NCBI GenBank assembly: GCA_902578175.1
Contig: CACHBY010000001.1
Coordinates: 1 to 64,000, forward strand
Length of the DNA: 64,000 nt
Direction: 5' to 3'
Source: an uncultured Pelagibacteraceae bacterium
GTDB lineage: Bacteria; Pseudomonadota; Alphaproteobacteria; Pelagibacterales; Pelagibacteraceae
Every line of letters begins with the position of its first letter. The first letter of the stretch is position 1. The position numbers and the translations under genes were made by a program. Of the stretch, positions 8,148-17,629 are shown piece by piece. The notes under the pieces were generated by a model that saw only the letters and a program-made list of their open reading frames with translations, had not been told where the DNA came from and made no database searches.

Positions 8148-8534
8148 TTAACTTATATAAATAGGTTTAATCAAATTTTTTTTAATTTTAAATTTATCGC
8201 ATAAATAAGGAACATTTTCATATTTCACATCTTTTTCACCTTTAAAATCTTGTAAACTATAACAATAATAATCAATATTTTTTGCTAATTTTAGTGCCTT
8301 TACAACAGAAATAGAATTTCTTATCCCGCCAAAACTTCCTGGACCTCTGTTAATGTATATTTTGTCAATATCTTTCAATTCAAATTTATTTAATTCTAAG
8401 AAATCTTTTATTATCAAAGTTAATTTTTCATAATTTATTTTAGTATTCTCATGAGTAATATTGTAAATATGATTACTAGCTATGATCATTAAAAAAATTT
8501 TATCTCCAGCTAAATCAATTATAAGTTTATTCAT
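8148..8534 (-). CDS. tsaB: TsaB-like tRNA threonylcarbamoyladenosine protein, very short
   Basis: TsaB is the inactive ASKHA-fold partner of TsaD in making t6A in tRNAs. The start chosen is ATG 8534 (MNKLIIDLAGDKIFL), matching the family start; an upstream in-frame ATG at 8585 is less likely. The diagnostic INRGPGSFGGIRNSISVVKAL segment (family GPGSFTGIR) is clear, and the C terminus PIYIS resembles the family ending. The protein is only 128 residues against about 210-230 usual, so most of the second lobe is gone. Its first 53 bases overlap, on the opposite strand, the signal-peptide region of the deacetylase gene. Confidence 0.85.
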   Translation of the reverse strand: MNKLIIDLAGDKIFLMIIASNHIYNITHENTKINYEKLTLIIKDFLELNKFELKDIDKIYINRGPGSFGGIRNSISVVKALKLAKNIDYYCYSLQDFKGEKDVKYENVPYLCDKFKIKKNLIKPIYIS

Positions 8535-9543
8535 TTTATCTCTGTTCTTTAGTTTTAGTTCTAAATCAGATGAAAATAATATCAAATTATATTCAGAAGA
8601 TAATGGAATTTTATCAATAATGTATCATCGTTTTAATGAACATAAATACCCATCAACCAATATTAATATGGATATATTTAAAAAGCACATAGAAATTATT
8701 AAAAATTCAAAATATAATTTTCTTAATCCTAATAAGTTTGATTCAAAGTTTAAGACTTCAAAATCAGAAAAAGAAATTTTGATAACGATTGATGATGCAT
8801 TTGTATCATTTTATAATGAAGCCTGGCCATATTTGAAAGGAAACAAAATTCCTTTCATACTTTTTGTGTCAACAGAACCAGTTGGAAACAAAGGTTACAT
8901 GACCTGGGAGCAAATAAGAGAAATTGATGCTGCAGAATTTTCTTTAATAGGACATCATTCACATAGTCATGAATATCTAATAGAAGAAACTAAGGAAAAT
9001 TTTATCTTAGATATCGAAACTGCAAATAAAATTTTTAAACAGGAACTTAATTATGTTCCAGATCTATTCTCTTACCCATTTGGTGAATATTCCAAATTTA
9101 TGAGAGATTATATTTCCCAAAACTTTAAATACGCCTTTGGTCAACATTCTGGGGTTATTGATCTTAATAAAAATAGATTTGAATTGCCAAGATTTCCAAT
9201 AAATGAAAAGTATGGAGAGCTAAAAAGATTTAAATCCATAATTAATTACTATCCTTTGGAATATAAAAACTTATCTCCAAATGATAAACAACTTACAAAA
9301 AATAATAATCCACCAAATTTTAAAGTTGAATTTTTTAAAGAACAAAAAAATTTAAAAAACATTACTTGTTATTCAAATGAAGGAGGTAACTGGGATAAAT
9401 CTAAAACAAATTTTTCAAATCAAATCTTAACCATTAAATTTAGAGAACCTTTTAAACCTAGAAGAGGAAGAATAAACTGCTCTTTAAACGACAATGGTAA
9501 ATGGAGATGGTTTGGGGTTCAATTTCCAATTAAAAAGAATTAA
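8482..9543 (+). CDS. Secreted polysaccharide deacetylase (NodB family)
   Basis: A 353-residue carbohydrate esterase 4-type protein with an N-terminal signal peptide or anchor (about residues 1-28: KKIL then a hydrophobic run then SSKSDE). Motif 1 reads TIDDA (102-106) and the metal-binding motif 2 is H159-S-H-S-H163. A later SYPFGEYS segment matches the family motif 3 region. The substrate could be peptidoglycan or an exopolysaccharide; this is not decided by sequence. The C-terminal 80 residues carry paired cysteines and no family I recognise. Its 5' end overlaps tsaB and its 3' end overlaps the Bax-like gene by four bases. Confidence 0.88.
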   Translation: MIIKKILSPAKSIISLFILSLFFSFSSKSDENNIKLYSEDNGILSIMYHRFNEHKYPSTNINMDIFKKHIEIIKNSKYNFLNPNKFDSKFKTSKSEKEILITIDDAFVSFYNEAWPYLKGNKIPFILFVSTEPVGNKGYMTWEQIREIDAAEFSLIGHHSHSHEYLIEETKENFILDIETANKIFKQELNYVPDLFSYPFGEYSKFMRDYISQNFKYAFGQHSGVIDLNKNRFELPRFPINEKYGELKRFKSIINYYPLEYKNLSPNDKQLTKNNNPPNFKVEFFKEQKNLKNITCYSNEGGNWDKSKTNFSNQILTIKFREPFKPRRGRINCSLNDNGKWRWFGVQFPIKKN

Positions 9544-10607
9544 ATCAAGCTCTCTAGATCCTTGCTAGATGGCAACAATCTTGCTTCGTCAAAATCTTTC
9601 AATTTATTTTGATTAATTATTTTCTGTAATACTTCAATGTACTGGCTTCCTGTTTCGGCATATTTATCTAAATGTTCAGATAAAACTAAACTATCAAGTG
9701 GTTTATCATCACTTCTCAATTGACTTCTAGCTTTTCTTAAATTTATATAGGATTTATGTGTATTTAAATTTCTCAAATATGCTCTCACAGATAATTGTAA
9801 ACTATTAAATTTCATCACCTTGTGATTCTCGCCTTTCTCAGCTTCTTTAGGTTTTAAACCTTCACCAGACCACGTCCATTGACCAAATAATGCATTTCCT
9901 TTTCTAGCAAATCTAGAAGTTCCCCAACCTGTTTCTTTTGCTGCTTGTGCAATTGCTAAAGAAATTGGGATTTCATCCATTCTGACCTTCAAAGATGAAA
10001 AATCATTTTGTCTAACACCGTATTGCTTGAATTTTTTCTCAAGCCATTTTTTTTCAATATCTGTATTGCTACTTTTATTTAAAATCGTAAATAATCTTTT
10101 TCTATCTACTCTAATTTTAGTGTTTTCTTTAACAATCAATGGGAGAATTATTTTAATAAACATCTCCTTTTTTTGCTCTGAACTTGAAATTTTATTTATT
10201 TCGTTAGGAAGAAGACCAATACCGATAGGCTTAACCAACTTGTTTTCTCTTACATCTTTTAGGTTATAGTTTACCTCTTTAAATAATGTATTAATTTCTG
10301 ACGTGGTATATCTTACTAAATTAATTTCTGAGTTATTTTCCTCCAAAATGTCATAAAGTAAATCCATTTCATCTGATTCCACTGAAACATCTTCTTCTAT
10401 CAAATTATTTTTATAAAGTTTTTTTATTAAGAGATTTTTAGAATTGTTAGTAAATTCTTTATGATTAAAATTTTTTTCAGCGAAATTAATAAACATTGGG
10501 GTTACATAAAAGAATGAAATCAAAATAGCTCCACTTAACATAAATCTAGAAATAGAATTTATGCTTTTATTTTTACTAAATTTGAATTTAATAAAATTTT
10601 TTTTCAT
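9540..10607 (-). CDS. Bax-like glucosaminidase-domain protein
   Basis: A 355-residue envelope protein with one N-terminal transmembrane segment (about residues 22-42), a poorly conserved middle region and a C-terminal glucosaminidase domain of the E. coli Bax type (about 205-350). The catalytic glutamate is expected at Glu225 in AAKETGWGTSRFA, followed by GNALFGQWTW and the SVRAYLRNLNTH segment typical of Bax. It probably cleaves N-acetylglucosaminyl bonds in peptidoglycan, though Bax activity is little studied. It is convergent with the deacetylase gene and six bases upstream of nfuA in the same direction of transcription. Confidence 0.87.
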   Translation of the reverse strand: MKKNFIKFKFSKNKSINSISRFMLSGAILISFFYVTPMFINFAEKNFNHKEFTNNSKNLLIKKLYKNNLIEEDVSVESDEMDLLYDILEENNSEINLVRYTTSEINTLFKEVNYNLKDVRENKLVKPIGIGLLPNEINKISSSEQKKEMFIKIILPLIVKENTKIRVDRKRLFTILNKSSNTDIEKKWLEKKFKQYGVRQNDFSSLKVRMDEIPISLAIAQAAKETGWGTSRFARKGNALFGQWTWSGEGLKPKEAEKGENHKVMKFNSLQLSVRAYLRNLNTHKSYINLRKARSQLRSDDKPLDSLVLSEHLDKYAETGSQYIEVLQKIINQNKLKDFDEARLLPSSKDLESLI

Positions 10608-10613
10608 AAACTA

Positions 10614-11153
10614 TTATATTGCAACAACTTCTTTAACTTCTGGAAGATAGTGACATAAAAGATTTTGCACTCCTTGCTTTAAAGTCATTGTTGAACTCGG
10701 ACAACCTGAACAACTTCCTTGAAGTTGTACTTTTACTATTCCATCTTTAAATTCTTTAAATTTTATATCCCCACCATCTTTTGCAACTGCAGGTCTAATT
10801 TTTTGATCTAAAATTTTTACAATTTTTTCCTCAATCTCACTTAGATTGTCATTTTTTTTTTCTTCATTTTCATCGATGACGCATTCTTTACCACCTAAAT
10901 AAAATTCATTTATTAATGAAATAACAATATGTTTAATTTCGTCCCATTTAATTTGGTCATTTTTATTTACAGAAATAAAGTCCTGTCCTAAAAAAATACC
11001 CTCAACGCCATTAACTGATAAAATATTCCTAACCAATTCATTATTAATTTGATCCTTATTTGTGATTTCATAAGGACCACTATTTGAAACTTTCTTACCA
11101 GGAAGAAATTTCAAAGAGTTAGGATTTGGCGTTATTTCAGTTTGTACGAACAT
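10614..11153 (-). CDS. nfuA: NifU-like Fe-S carrier protein
   Basis: A 179-residue iron-sulfur cluster carrier. The N-terminal Nfu domain starts MFVQTEITPNPNSLKFLPG, as in alphaproteobacterial and mitochondrial Nfu1 proteins; a short acidic linker (about 92-107) leads to the C-terminal NifU domain with the cluster-binding Cys148 and Cys151 (GSCSGCPSSTMTLKQG). It delivers 4Fe-4S clusters to enzymes such as MiaB or lipoyl synthase. It lies next to trpS in the conserved murJ-trpS-nfuA order. Confidence 0.94.
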   Translation of the reverse strand: MFVQTEITPNPNSLKFLPGKKVSNSGPYEITNKDQINNELVRNILSVNGVEGIFLGQDFISVNKNDQIKWDEIKHIVISLINEFYLGGKECVIDENEEKKNDNLSEIEEKIVKILDQKIRPAVAKDGGDIKFKEFKDGIVKVQLQGSCSGCPSSTMTLKQGVQNLLCHYLPEVKEVVAI

Positions 11154-11209
11154 ATTCTAAATATATATAGAGCTTATTTCGAAAATTTAAACTTGATATT
11201 AAATTTATA

Positions 11210-12211
11210 TTAAAATCCTAGTATTTCTTTAATTCTATCAATCTTTTTGGATGCAATTGAGTTTGCTTTTTCAACTCCTTCTAGAAGGATTTTATCCAAA
11301 TAAGTCTGATCATCTAAAAGTTTTTTTATTTCCATAGATATAGGTTCAATTTTTTCAACCAGCAAATCAGAAAGTTGATCTTTGAATTCAGAAAAATTTT
11401 TACCTGAAAAGTTTTCAACTGTTTTTTGTAAACTTGAATTATTTAAGCTAGAATATATGCCAAGAAGATTTTTAGCTTCTAATCTTTTATTTAATTCTTC
11501 AACACTACTTGGCATCGGCAGTGGATCGGTTTTTGCTTTTTTTATTTTATTAACTATTGCATTTTTATCATCTGTTAAATTAATTCTACTTAAATCTGAT
11601 AATTCAGATTTACTCATTTTTTTTGATCCATCTTTTAAACTCATGATTCTAGAAAATTCTTTTTGAATTAAAGGTTCAGGTACTTGCAAAAAATTCTCTT
11701 TATCAAAATCATTATTAAACTTTTGGGCAATATCTCTACATAACTCAAGATGTTGCTTTTGATCGTCACCAACAGGAACATGAGTTGCATCATACAAAAG
11801 AATATCTGCCGCCATCAAAACAGGATATGAGTACAAACCAACGCTTGCTTTTTCTTTATCTTTTCCTGCTTTTTCCTTAAATTGTGTCATTCTATTTAAC
11901 CAACCCATCCTAGCAACGCAGCTCAAAATCCATGCTCCTTCTGAATGAGCTGCTACACCAGATTGATTAAAAATAATGCTTTTTCTAGGATCAATCCCGC
12001 TTGCTATAAAAGTAGCTACAGTCTCCCGAATATTGTTTTTTAGTTCTTTTGGATCTTGCTTAACTGTAATTGCGTGCAGATCAACTACACAGAATATACA
12101 ATCATTCTCAGTGTCATTATTCAAGTCTACAAAATTTTTTATTGCACCTAAATAATTCCCTAAATGAAGATTACCAGTTGGTTGAACACCAGAAAAAATT
12201 TTTTTACTCAT
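11210..12211 (-). CDS. trpS: Tryptophanyl-tRNA synthetase
   Basis: A class I aminoacyl-tRNA synthetase of 333 residues that charges tRNA-Trp. The HIGH-type signature is GNLHLGN (13-19) and the second signature is KKMSKS (197-202). The [10 protein letters not shown] segment that binds tryptophanyl-adenylate is at about 148-157. It follows murJ by four bases, so the two genes are probably one transcription unit. Confidence 0.97.
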   Translation of the reverse strand: MSKKIFSGVQPTGNLHLGNYLGAIKNFVDLNNDTENDCIFCVVDLHAITVKQDPKELKNNIRETVATFIASGIDPRKSIIFNQSGVAAHSEGAWILSCVARMGWLNRMTQFKEKAGKDKEKASVGLYSYPVLMAADILLYDATHVPVGDDQKQHLELCRDIAQKFNNDFDKENFLQVPEPLIQKEFSRIMSLKDGSKKMSKSELSDLSRINLTDDKNAIVNKIKKAKTDPLPMPSSVEELNKRLEAKNLLGIYSSLNNSSLQKTVENFSGKNFSEFKDQLSDLLVEKIEPISMEIKKLLDDQTYLDKILLEGVEKANSIASKKIDRIKEILGF

Positions 12212-12215
12212 CTGT

Positions 12216-13745
12216 TTAATAGTTTAATTTAATATCACCAATTTTAAAAGCTTTGATCAAATAACAAATAAATAGGTAAAAAAATAGTCCTAATAACACA
12301 CTTAAAATTAAATAAATTGATTTAAAAATATAATCAAATGAAAGCTGATTTTCAAAAAAGTTTAATAAAAGATTAAAAATTAATCCCATTAAAATTGATG
12401 CAAAAACTATTTTAAAAAAATTTAAAAAAAAATTATTTCTAAAATAAAATAAATTATTATTTTTCAAATACACAAAAAGTAATATAGCGTTGATCCAAGA
12501 TGAAATAGAAGTTGCAATTGGAATTATAATAAAACCTATTTTATTAAAAAAATAAATACTAATCAAAACATTCAAAAGAACTGAAACAGATGAAATGTAA
12601 AATGGTATTTTTGTATTGTGATTAGCAAATAAAAAACTAGAAAAAACTTTTATCAATGCGAAAGCAGGTAAACCTAAAGCAAAATAAAATAAAGCAAGAC
12701 TTGAGTTATGAACAGAATCTTGATTGAAATTACCATAACCAAATAATGCTGAGACTATTTCTTCTGAACCAATTACTAGAGCTATCGTTGCTGGAAAACT
12801 CAAAAATATACTTAACTCCAAGGCTTTATTTTGAATATGAGAAATTTTTTCTTTATTTTTAGAATTAACAAATTTTGAGAGCTGAGGAAGAATAACAACT
12901 CCAATGGCAATACCAGCTATTGCTAAATTAATCTGATAAATTCTATCTGCATAATAAAGATATGACACCGCACTTGCTTGAAAAGAAGCAATAATTGTTC
13001 CAACCAAAATATTAATTTGAGTTACACCAGATGAAAAAATACTAGGCAAAAGTTTTTTAAAAAAAAACTTTACTTTATCGTCTGCTCTAAATTTGAAACT
13101 TAATTTAAATGAAAAAAATTTTTTAACAAAATAATATAAAAAAATTAATTGTAAGAAACCTGCAAAAGATACACCATAGGATAAATAGTACACCAACTCA
13201 TCTCCTAAGGCTTTGGAAAACAATAAAACAATAATTAAAATTATATTTAATAAAATTGGTGCTGCTGAAGCTGCAGCAAATTTATTATAAGAATTCAATA
13301 TTGCAGAAAAAAAAGAAGCCAAACAAATAAATAATAAAAAAGGAAAAGTAATCCTCGTTAAACTAATTGCTAATTCCATTTTCTCAATATCATCTGTAAA
13401 ACCTGGGGCAATAATTGATACAAATCCAGGCATCAAAATTTGAACAACAATTGTTAAAATTAAGAGACCTAAAAATAAAAGGTTGAAAATATTATTTGCA
13501 AATTCATTTGCTTTTTTTTTCCCTTTAATTATTTCAGATGTATAGCTAGGTACAAAGGCAGCATTAAAAGTTCCTTCAGCAAACAACCTTCTGAACGTAT
13601 TTGGAATTCTAAATGCCACAAAAAAAGCATCTGCCAACAAACCTGTTCCAAGAAATATTGCAATTAATATATCTCTGATATATCCAAGCAATCTGCTGAT
13701 GATGGTATAAAAGCCAAATGTGCCTGTTGACTTAATTAAGTTCAT
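12216..13745 (-). CDS. murJ: Lipid II flippase MurJ
   Basis: A 509-residue polytopic inner-membrane protein of the MOP superfamily, hydrophobic along its whole length with about fourteen predicted helices. The N-terminal [17 protein letters not shown] segment and the [15 protein letters not shown] motif, with its essential arginines, are typical of MurJ/MviN. It moves lipid II across the membrane for peptidoglycan synthesis. First gene in the murJ-trpS direction, divergent from maeB. Confidence 0.95.
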   Translation of the reverse strand: MNLIKSTGTFGFYTIISRLLGYIRDILIAIFLGTGLLADAFFVAFRIPNTFRRLFAEGTFNAAFVPSYTSEIIKGKKKANEFANNIFNLLFLGLLILTIVVQILMPGFVSIIAPGFTDDIEKMELAISLTRITFPFLLFICLASFFSAILNSYNKFAAASAAPILLNIILIIVLLFSKALGDELVYYLSYGVSFAGFLQLIFLYYFVKKFFSFKLSFKFRADDKVKFFFKKLLPSIFSSGVTQINILVGTIIASFQASAVSYLYYADRIYQINLAIAGIAIGVVILPQLSKFVNSKNKEKISHIQNKALELSIFLSFPATIALVIGSEEIVSALFGYGNFNQDSVHNSSLALFYFALGLPAFALIKVFSSFLFANHNTKIPFYISSVSVLLNVLISIYFFNKIGFIIIPIATSISSWINAILLFVYLKNNNLFYFRNNFFLNFFKIVFASILMGLIFNLLLNFFENQLSFDYIFKSIYLILSVLLGLFFYLFICYLIKAFKIGDIKLNY

Positions 13746-13863
13746 AAATCATATTAGTCTTAATTTTACCCTAATTGTATACTTATTATCAGAATATATA
13801 GATCAAATATTCCAAATAATAAAAAATATAAAATAGATAAGATTAGTATTCGGCTTAATAAAA

Positions 13864-16143
13864 ATGAAAAATACAAAAATAGATCATTACACAGATAAAG
13901 AGGCTTTAGATTTTCATAAAGATAAAAAACCTGGCAAGATCGAAATAATCTCTTCAAAGAACATGACTACTAAAAGAGATCTTGCGCTTGCTTATTCTCC
14001 TGGAGTTGCTGCCCCAGTTAAAAAAATAAGTGAAAACCCAGAAGCTGCATATGATTATACTAGTAAAGGAAATCTGGTAGCAGTAATCAGTAATGGTTCA
14101 GCAATTTTAGGATTAGGCAACTTAGGTGCATTAGCCTCAAAACCAGTAATGGAAGGAAAAGCAGTTCTATTTAAAAGGTTTGCAGATATAGATTCAATTG
14201 ACTTAGAAATAGACTGTAAGGATACAGATGAAATTATCAATTCAATTAAAAACTTTGCTCCAAGTTTTGGAGGAATAAATTTAGAAGATATAGCTGCACC
14301 AGATTGTTTTATTATTGAGCAAAAACTTAAAGAAATATTAGATATTCCAGTGTTTCATGATGATCAACATGGAACAGCAATTATAACGACAGCTGCTTTG
14401 CTTAATGCACTCGACATAAGTCAAAAATCAATAAACAATATAAAAGTTGTTGTTAATGGTGCTGGCGCTTCCGCTCAGGCATGTACAGAGTTATTTATTA
14501 ACTCCGGTGTTAAATCTGAAAATGTAATAATGCTAGATCGAAAAGGTGTGATTTATAAAGGAAGAGCGGAGGGTATAGATCAATGGAAATCAAGATTTGC
14601 AGTTGACACAAAATTGAGAACTTTAAGTGATGCAATTAAAGGAGCTGATGTTTTTTTAGGATTGTCCTCAAAAGGTGTTTTAAAAAAAGAAATGGTTAAA
14701 AGTATGTCTAAAAATCCAATTATATTTGCGTGTGCAAATCCTGATCCAGAAATTACACCAGAAGAAATAAATGAAGTAAGAGAAGATGCAATTATTGCAA
14801 CTGGAAGATCAGATTATCCCAATCAAGTAAATAATTTAATCGGGTTTCCTTATATATTCAGAGGTGCACTAGATGTAAGATCAAAAACAATTAATGAAGA
14901 AATGAAAGTTGCTGCTGCTGAAGCTATAGCAAAACTTGCTAGGGAAGATGTACCAGATGAAGTTGTGGCAGCTATGGGTGGTGAAAGACCTCATTATGGA
15001 AAAGATTATATAATCCCATCAACTTTTGATCCAAGATTAATTAGCGTAATTCCAGCTGCGGTAGCTAAAGCTGCAATAGAAAGTGGAGTTGCTAGAAAAG
15101 AAATTTATGATTTTGAAAATTATAAAGAGCAATTGAAACAAAGATTAGATCCAACAGTTACAATTATGCAAGGTATAAACTCATTTATTAAAAAAAATCA
15201 AAAAAGAATTGTTTTTGCTGATGGTGAAGATGAAAACACTTTAAAAGCTGCAATAGCTTTTAAAAATTCTAAACTTGGTATTCCAATTTTAGTTGGTAAA
15301 GAAAGTAAAATTAAAGACCAAATTAAAAATATTGGTTATAGTGAAAATTTTGACATTGAAATCACTAACTCAAAAGATGAAAAAAAAAGAAAAAAATACA
15401 CAAATCATCTGTTTAAAAAACTTCAAAGAGAACAAGGTTTATTGGAACGTGATTGTGATAGAATGGTTAGGAACGATAGGGTTGTTTGGGCCACGAGTAT
15501 GGTAGCATGTGGAGATGCAGATGGTGCCGTCACGGGAAACACTAGACGTTTTGGGGCTTCTCTTGAAAAAGTAAAACAGGTTGTAGATGTTCGAAAAGGT
15601 GAAATTATGTTTGGACTTAACATGATTGTTAATAAAGGAAAAACAATTTTTATTGCTGATACAAGCGTTCATGAATATCCAACTTCTGAAGAATTGGCTG
15701 AAATAGCAATTTCAGCCGCAAGAGTAGTAAGACTTTTTGGAATTGATCCTAAGATTGCATTTGTTTCACACTCTACATTTGGACAACCTTTAACGAGTAG
15801 AACAAAACATATCCGTACAGCAGTAGAAATTTTGAAAGATAGAGAAGTTAATTTTGAATTTGATGGGGATATGCAACCCGATGTTGCTCTTAATTCTGAT
15901 TATGAGGAACTCTATCCTTTTGCAAAAATAGTGGGCAAAGCTAATATTTTAATAATGCCCGGTCAACATAGCGCAGCAATATCTTATAAACTAATGAAAA
16001 CTTTAGGTGATACAAAAGTTATAGGTCCCTTATTGATTGGGCTTGGTTTACCTATTGAAATTGCTCCACTGAGATCTTCAACTTCTGAAATAATTAACTT
16101 AGCTTCAATTGCAGCTTATTCATCAGAAGTTATAGATTATTAA
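13864..16143 (+). CDS. maeB: NADP-dependent malic enzyme (MaeB type, fused to a phosphotransacetylase-like domain)
   Basis: A 759-residue enzyme that oxidatively decarboxylates malate to pyruvate. The malic-enzyme half is about residues 1-420: the malate/metal region (YTSKGNLVAVISNGSAILGLG, FHDDQHGTAI) and a dinucleotide loop VVVNGAGASAQAC. The C-terminal half (about 430-759) is a phosphate acetyltransferase-like domain, generally thought regulatory in this class. It links the TCA cycle to pyruvate and provides NADPH. It is a single gene with a 118-bp divergent spacer to murJ, and ends five bases from the BON lipoprotein gene. Confidence 0.96.
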   Translation: MKNTKIDHYTDKEALDFHKDKKPGKIEIISSKNMTTKRDLALAYSPGVAAPVKKISENPEAAYDYTSKGNLVAVISNGSAILGLGNLGALASKPVMEGKAVLFKRFADIDSIDLEIDCKDTDEIINSIKNFAPSFGGINLEDIAAPDCFIIEQKLKEILDIPVFHDDQHGTAIITTAALLNALDISQKSINNIKVVVNGAGASAQACTELFINSGVKSENVIMLDRKGVIYKGRAEGIDQWKSRFAVDTKLRTLSDAIKGADVFLGLSSKGVLKKEMVKSMSKNPIIFACANPDPEITPEEINEVREDAIIATGRSDYPNQVNNLIGFPYIFRGALDVRSKTINEEMKVAAAEAIAKLAREDVPDEVVAAMGGERPHYGKDYIIPSTFDPRLISVIPAAVAKAAIESGVARKEIYDFENYKEQLKQRLDPTVTIMQGINSFIKKNQKRIVFADGEDENTLKAAIAFKNSKLGIPILVGKESKIKDQIKNIGYSENFDIEITNSKDEKKRKKYTNHLFKKLQREQGLLERDCDRMVRNDRVVWATSMVACGDADGAVTGNTRRFGASLEKVKQVVDVRKGEIMFGLNMIVNKGKTIFIADTSVHEYPTSEELAEIAISAARVVRLFGIDPKIAFVSHSTFGQPLTSRTKHIRTAVEILKDREVNFEFDGDMQPDVALNSDYEELYPFAKIVGKANILIMPGQHSAAISYKLMKTLGDTKVIGPLLIGLGLPIEIAPLRSSTSEIINLASIAAYSSEVIDY

Positions 16144-16148
16144 ATTAA

Positions 16149-16745
16149 TTAGTTTCTTTGAACTCTCAAATCTTCAAGTAGCAAAATACTTGCAACAACA
16201 TCTTCAACATCTAAAATTTCTTTTGCTTCACTAATAACCATTTCTTTTTCTTCATCAGTTAAAGCAATTCCATAAACATAAATTTTTTTTTTATAAGTAT
16301 CTATTTGATAATTTGTGGCTTTAATATTTTTATTTACTATTAAAGCAGTTCTTAATTGAGAAGTAATAAGCAAATCTTTTGCTGACTGTTTTAAATTAAA
16401 TTTATCTTCTATTTTAATATCATTTCTCACTGATCTTGCACCTCTTGTTTCCCAAGCAATTTTCGTAATTTTTAATTTATCTTCAGGTTCATCTACTTTT
16501 CCAGTTATAAAAATTCTCCCATCTAAAACTTTTGTCTTAACTTTTAAGAAATGTTTTTTATTTAAAGTAAGTATTTTGGTTGAAATAGTTTTCTGCATAA
16601 TTGAATCATCTATTTGAGTTCCAACAGTTCTTGGATCCATAGCAACTGATACTCCAGTTCCAAATAAACCAGATGATCCTACTCCTGCTGCACAACCAGT
16701 TAAAATGACTGATAAAAAAATAATTATTAAAGTTTTAATTTTCAT
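16149..16745 (-). CDS. BON-domain outer membrane lipoprotein (DolP/OsmY-like)
   Basis: A 198-residue lipoprotein with a lipobox ILTGC (cysteine at residue 18) and two BON domains (about 50-115 and 120-190). Size and two-domain build match DolP (YraP), which supports outer-membrane integrity. Its gene lies beside rsmI and the LpoA-like gene, as dolP does in E. coli (rsmI / lpoA-yraN-diaA-dolP), although here it is downstream of rsmI. Its start overlaps the rsmI end by eleven bases. Confidence 0.88.
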   Translation of the reverse strand: MKIKTLIIIFLSVILTGCAAGVGSSGLFGTGVSVAMDPRTVGTQIDDSIMQKTISTKILTLNKKHFLKVKTKVLDGRIFITGKVDEPEDKLKITKIAWETRGARSVRNDIKIEDKFNLKQSAKDLLITSQLRTALIVNKNIKATNYQIDTYKKKIYVYGIALTDEEKEMVISEAKEILDVEDVVASILLLEDLRVQRN

Positions 16746-17595
16746 TTTTTAGTTTTAAGCAAAAATTATAAATTATTTTTTTTGGAATATTTCTATTGCT
16801 GCTTATTAAATCTGTGATTTCTTTTGTGCTCAATTTGTTAATCATTTTCTTAATTAGACTAATATCTGATTCACTTAGCTTTTGTGAAGTATTTTCTTCT
16901 TTTTTTTCAGATATAACAATTGTTAATTCACCTTTTAGTTTATTATTAAATGTTTCTAATTCGTCAATATTCTTCCTAATATACTCTTCATATAATTTAG
17001 AAATTTCTCTGCAAAATACTATTTTTCTCCCAGTAAAATATTTTTTAAATCCTGGGATAATATTATTTATTTTTTTTGCTGATGAGAAAAAAACTATACT
17101 GTAATTAAAATTTGAGAGTTTTTTTAATTCATCTTCTATTTGATTTTTTTTTTCAGGTAAAAAACCATAAAAAAAATATTTATCGGAAAATCCACTTGCT
17201 GCAACAGCAGTCGTAACTGCTGATGGTCCAGGTATTGAAAATATATTAATATTATTTTTTATACATTCATTTACTAAAACTAATCCTGGATCTGAAATAA
17301 TTGGTGTTCCCGCATCGGATATAAGTGAAATTAATTTACCAGATTTTAGATATTCAATTATCTTTATTGTATTTTTTTTCTCATTAAATTTATGATTTGA
17401 AATCAATTTTGATTTAATTTGATATTTTTCTAATAAATTTTTCGACACACGTGTATCTTCACAAAGTATATAATCTGATTTTTCTAGAACCTCTAATGAT
17501 CTAAATGATATATCTTTTAAATTACCTATTGGTGTTGCTACTAAATAAAGCCCATTTTTATAATCATTTAATTTAAATTGTGGTTTTGTGATCAT
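16735..17595 (-). CDS. rsmI: 16S rRNA (cytidine1402-2'-O)-methyltransferase
   Basis: A SAM-dependent methyltransferase of the tetrapyrrole-methylase fold that 2'-O-methylates C1402 at the ribosomal P site. Family motifs are plain: LVATPIGNLKDISFRSLE near residue 17, CEDTRVSKNLL and LISDAGTPIISDPG. The 286-residue length is normal. It is divergent from the LpoA-like gene with 34 bases between start codons. Confidence 0.96.
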   Translation of the reverse strand: MITKPQFKLNDYKNGLYLVATPIGNLKDISFRSLEVLEKSDYILCEDTRVSKNLLEKYQIKSKLISNHKFNEKKNTIKIIEYLKSGKLISLISDAGTPIISDPGLVLVNECIKNNINIFSIPGPSAVTTAVAASGFSDKYFFYGFLPEKKNQIEDELKKLSNFNYSIVFFSSAKKINNIIPGFKKYFTGRKIVFCREISKLYEEYIRKNIDELETFNNKLKGELTIVISEKKEENTSQKLSESDISLIKKMINKLSTKEITDLISSNRNIPKKIIYNFCLKLKNEN

Positions 17596-17629
17596 AATTC
17601 AGCTTAGAAAATTATATAATAACATCAAA

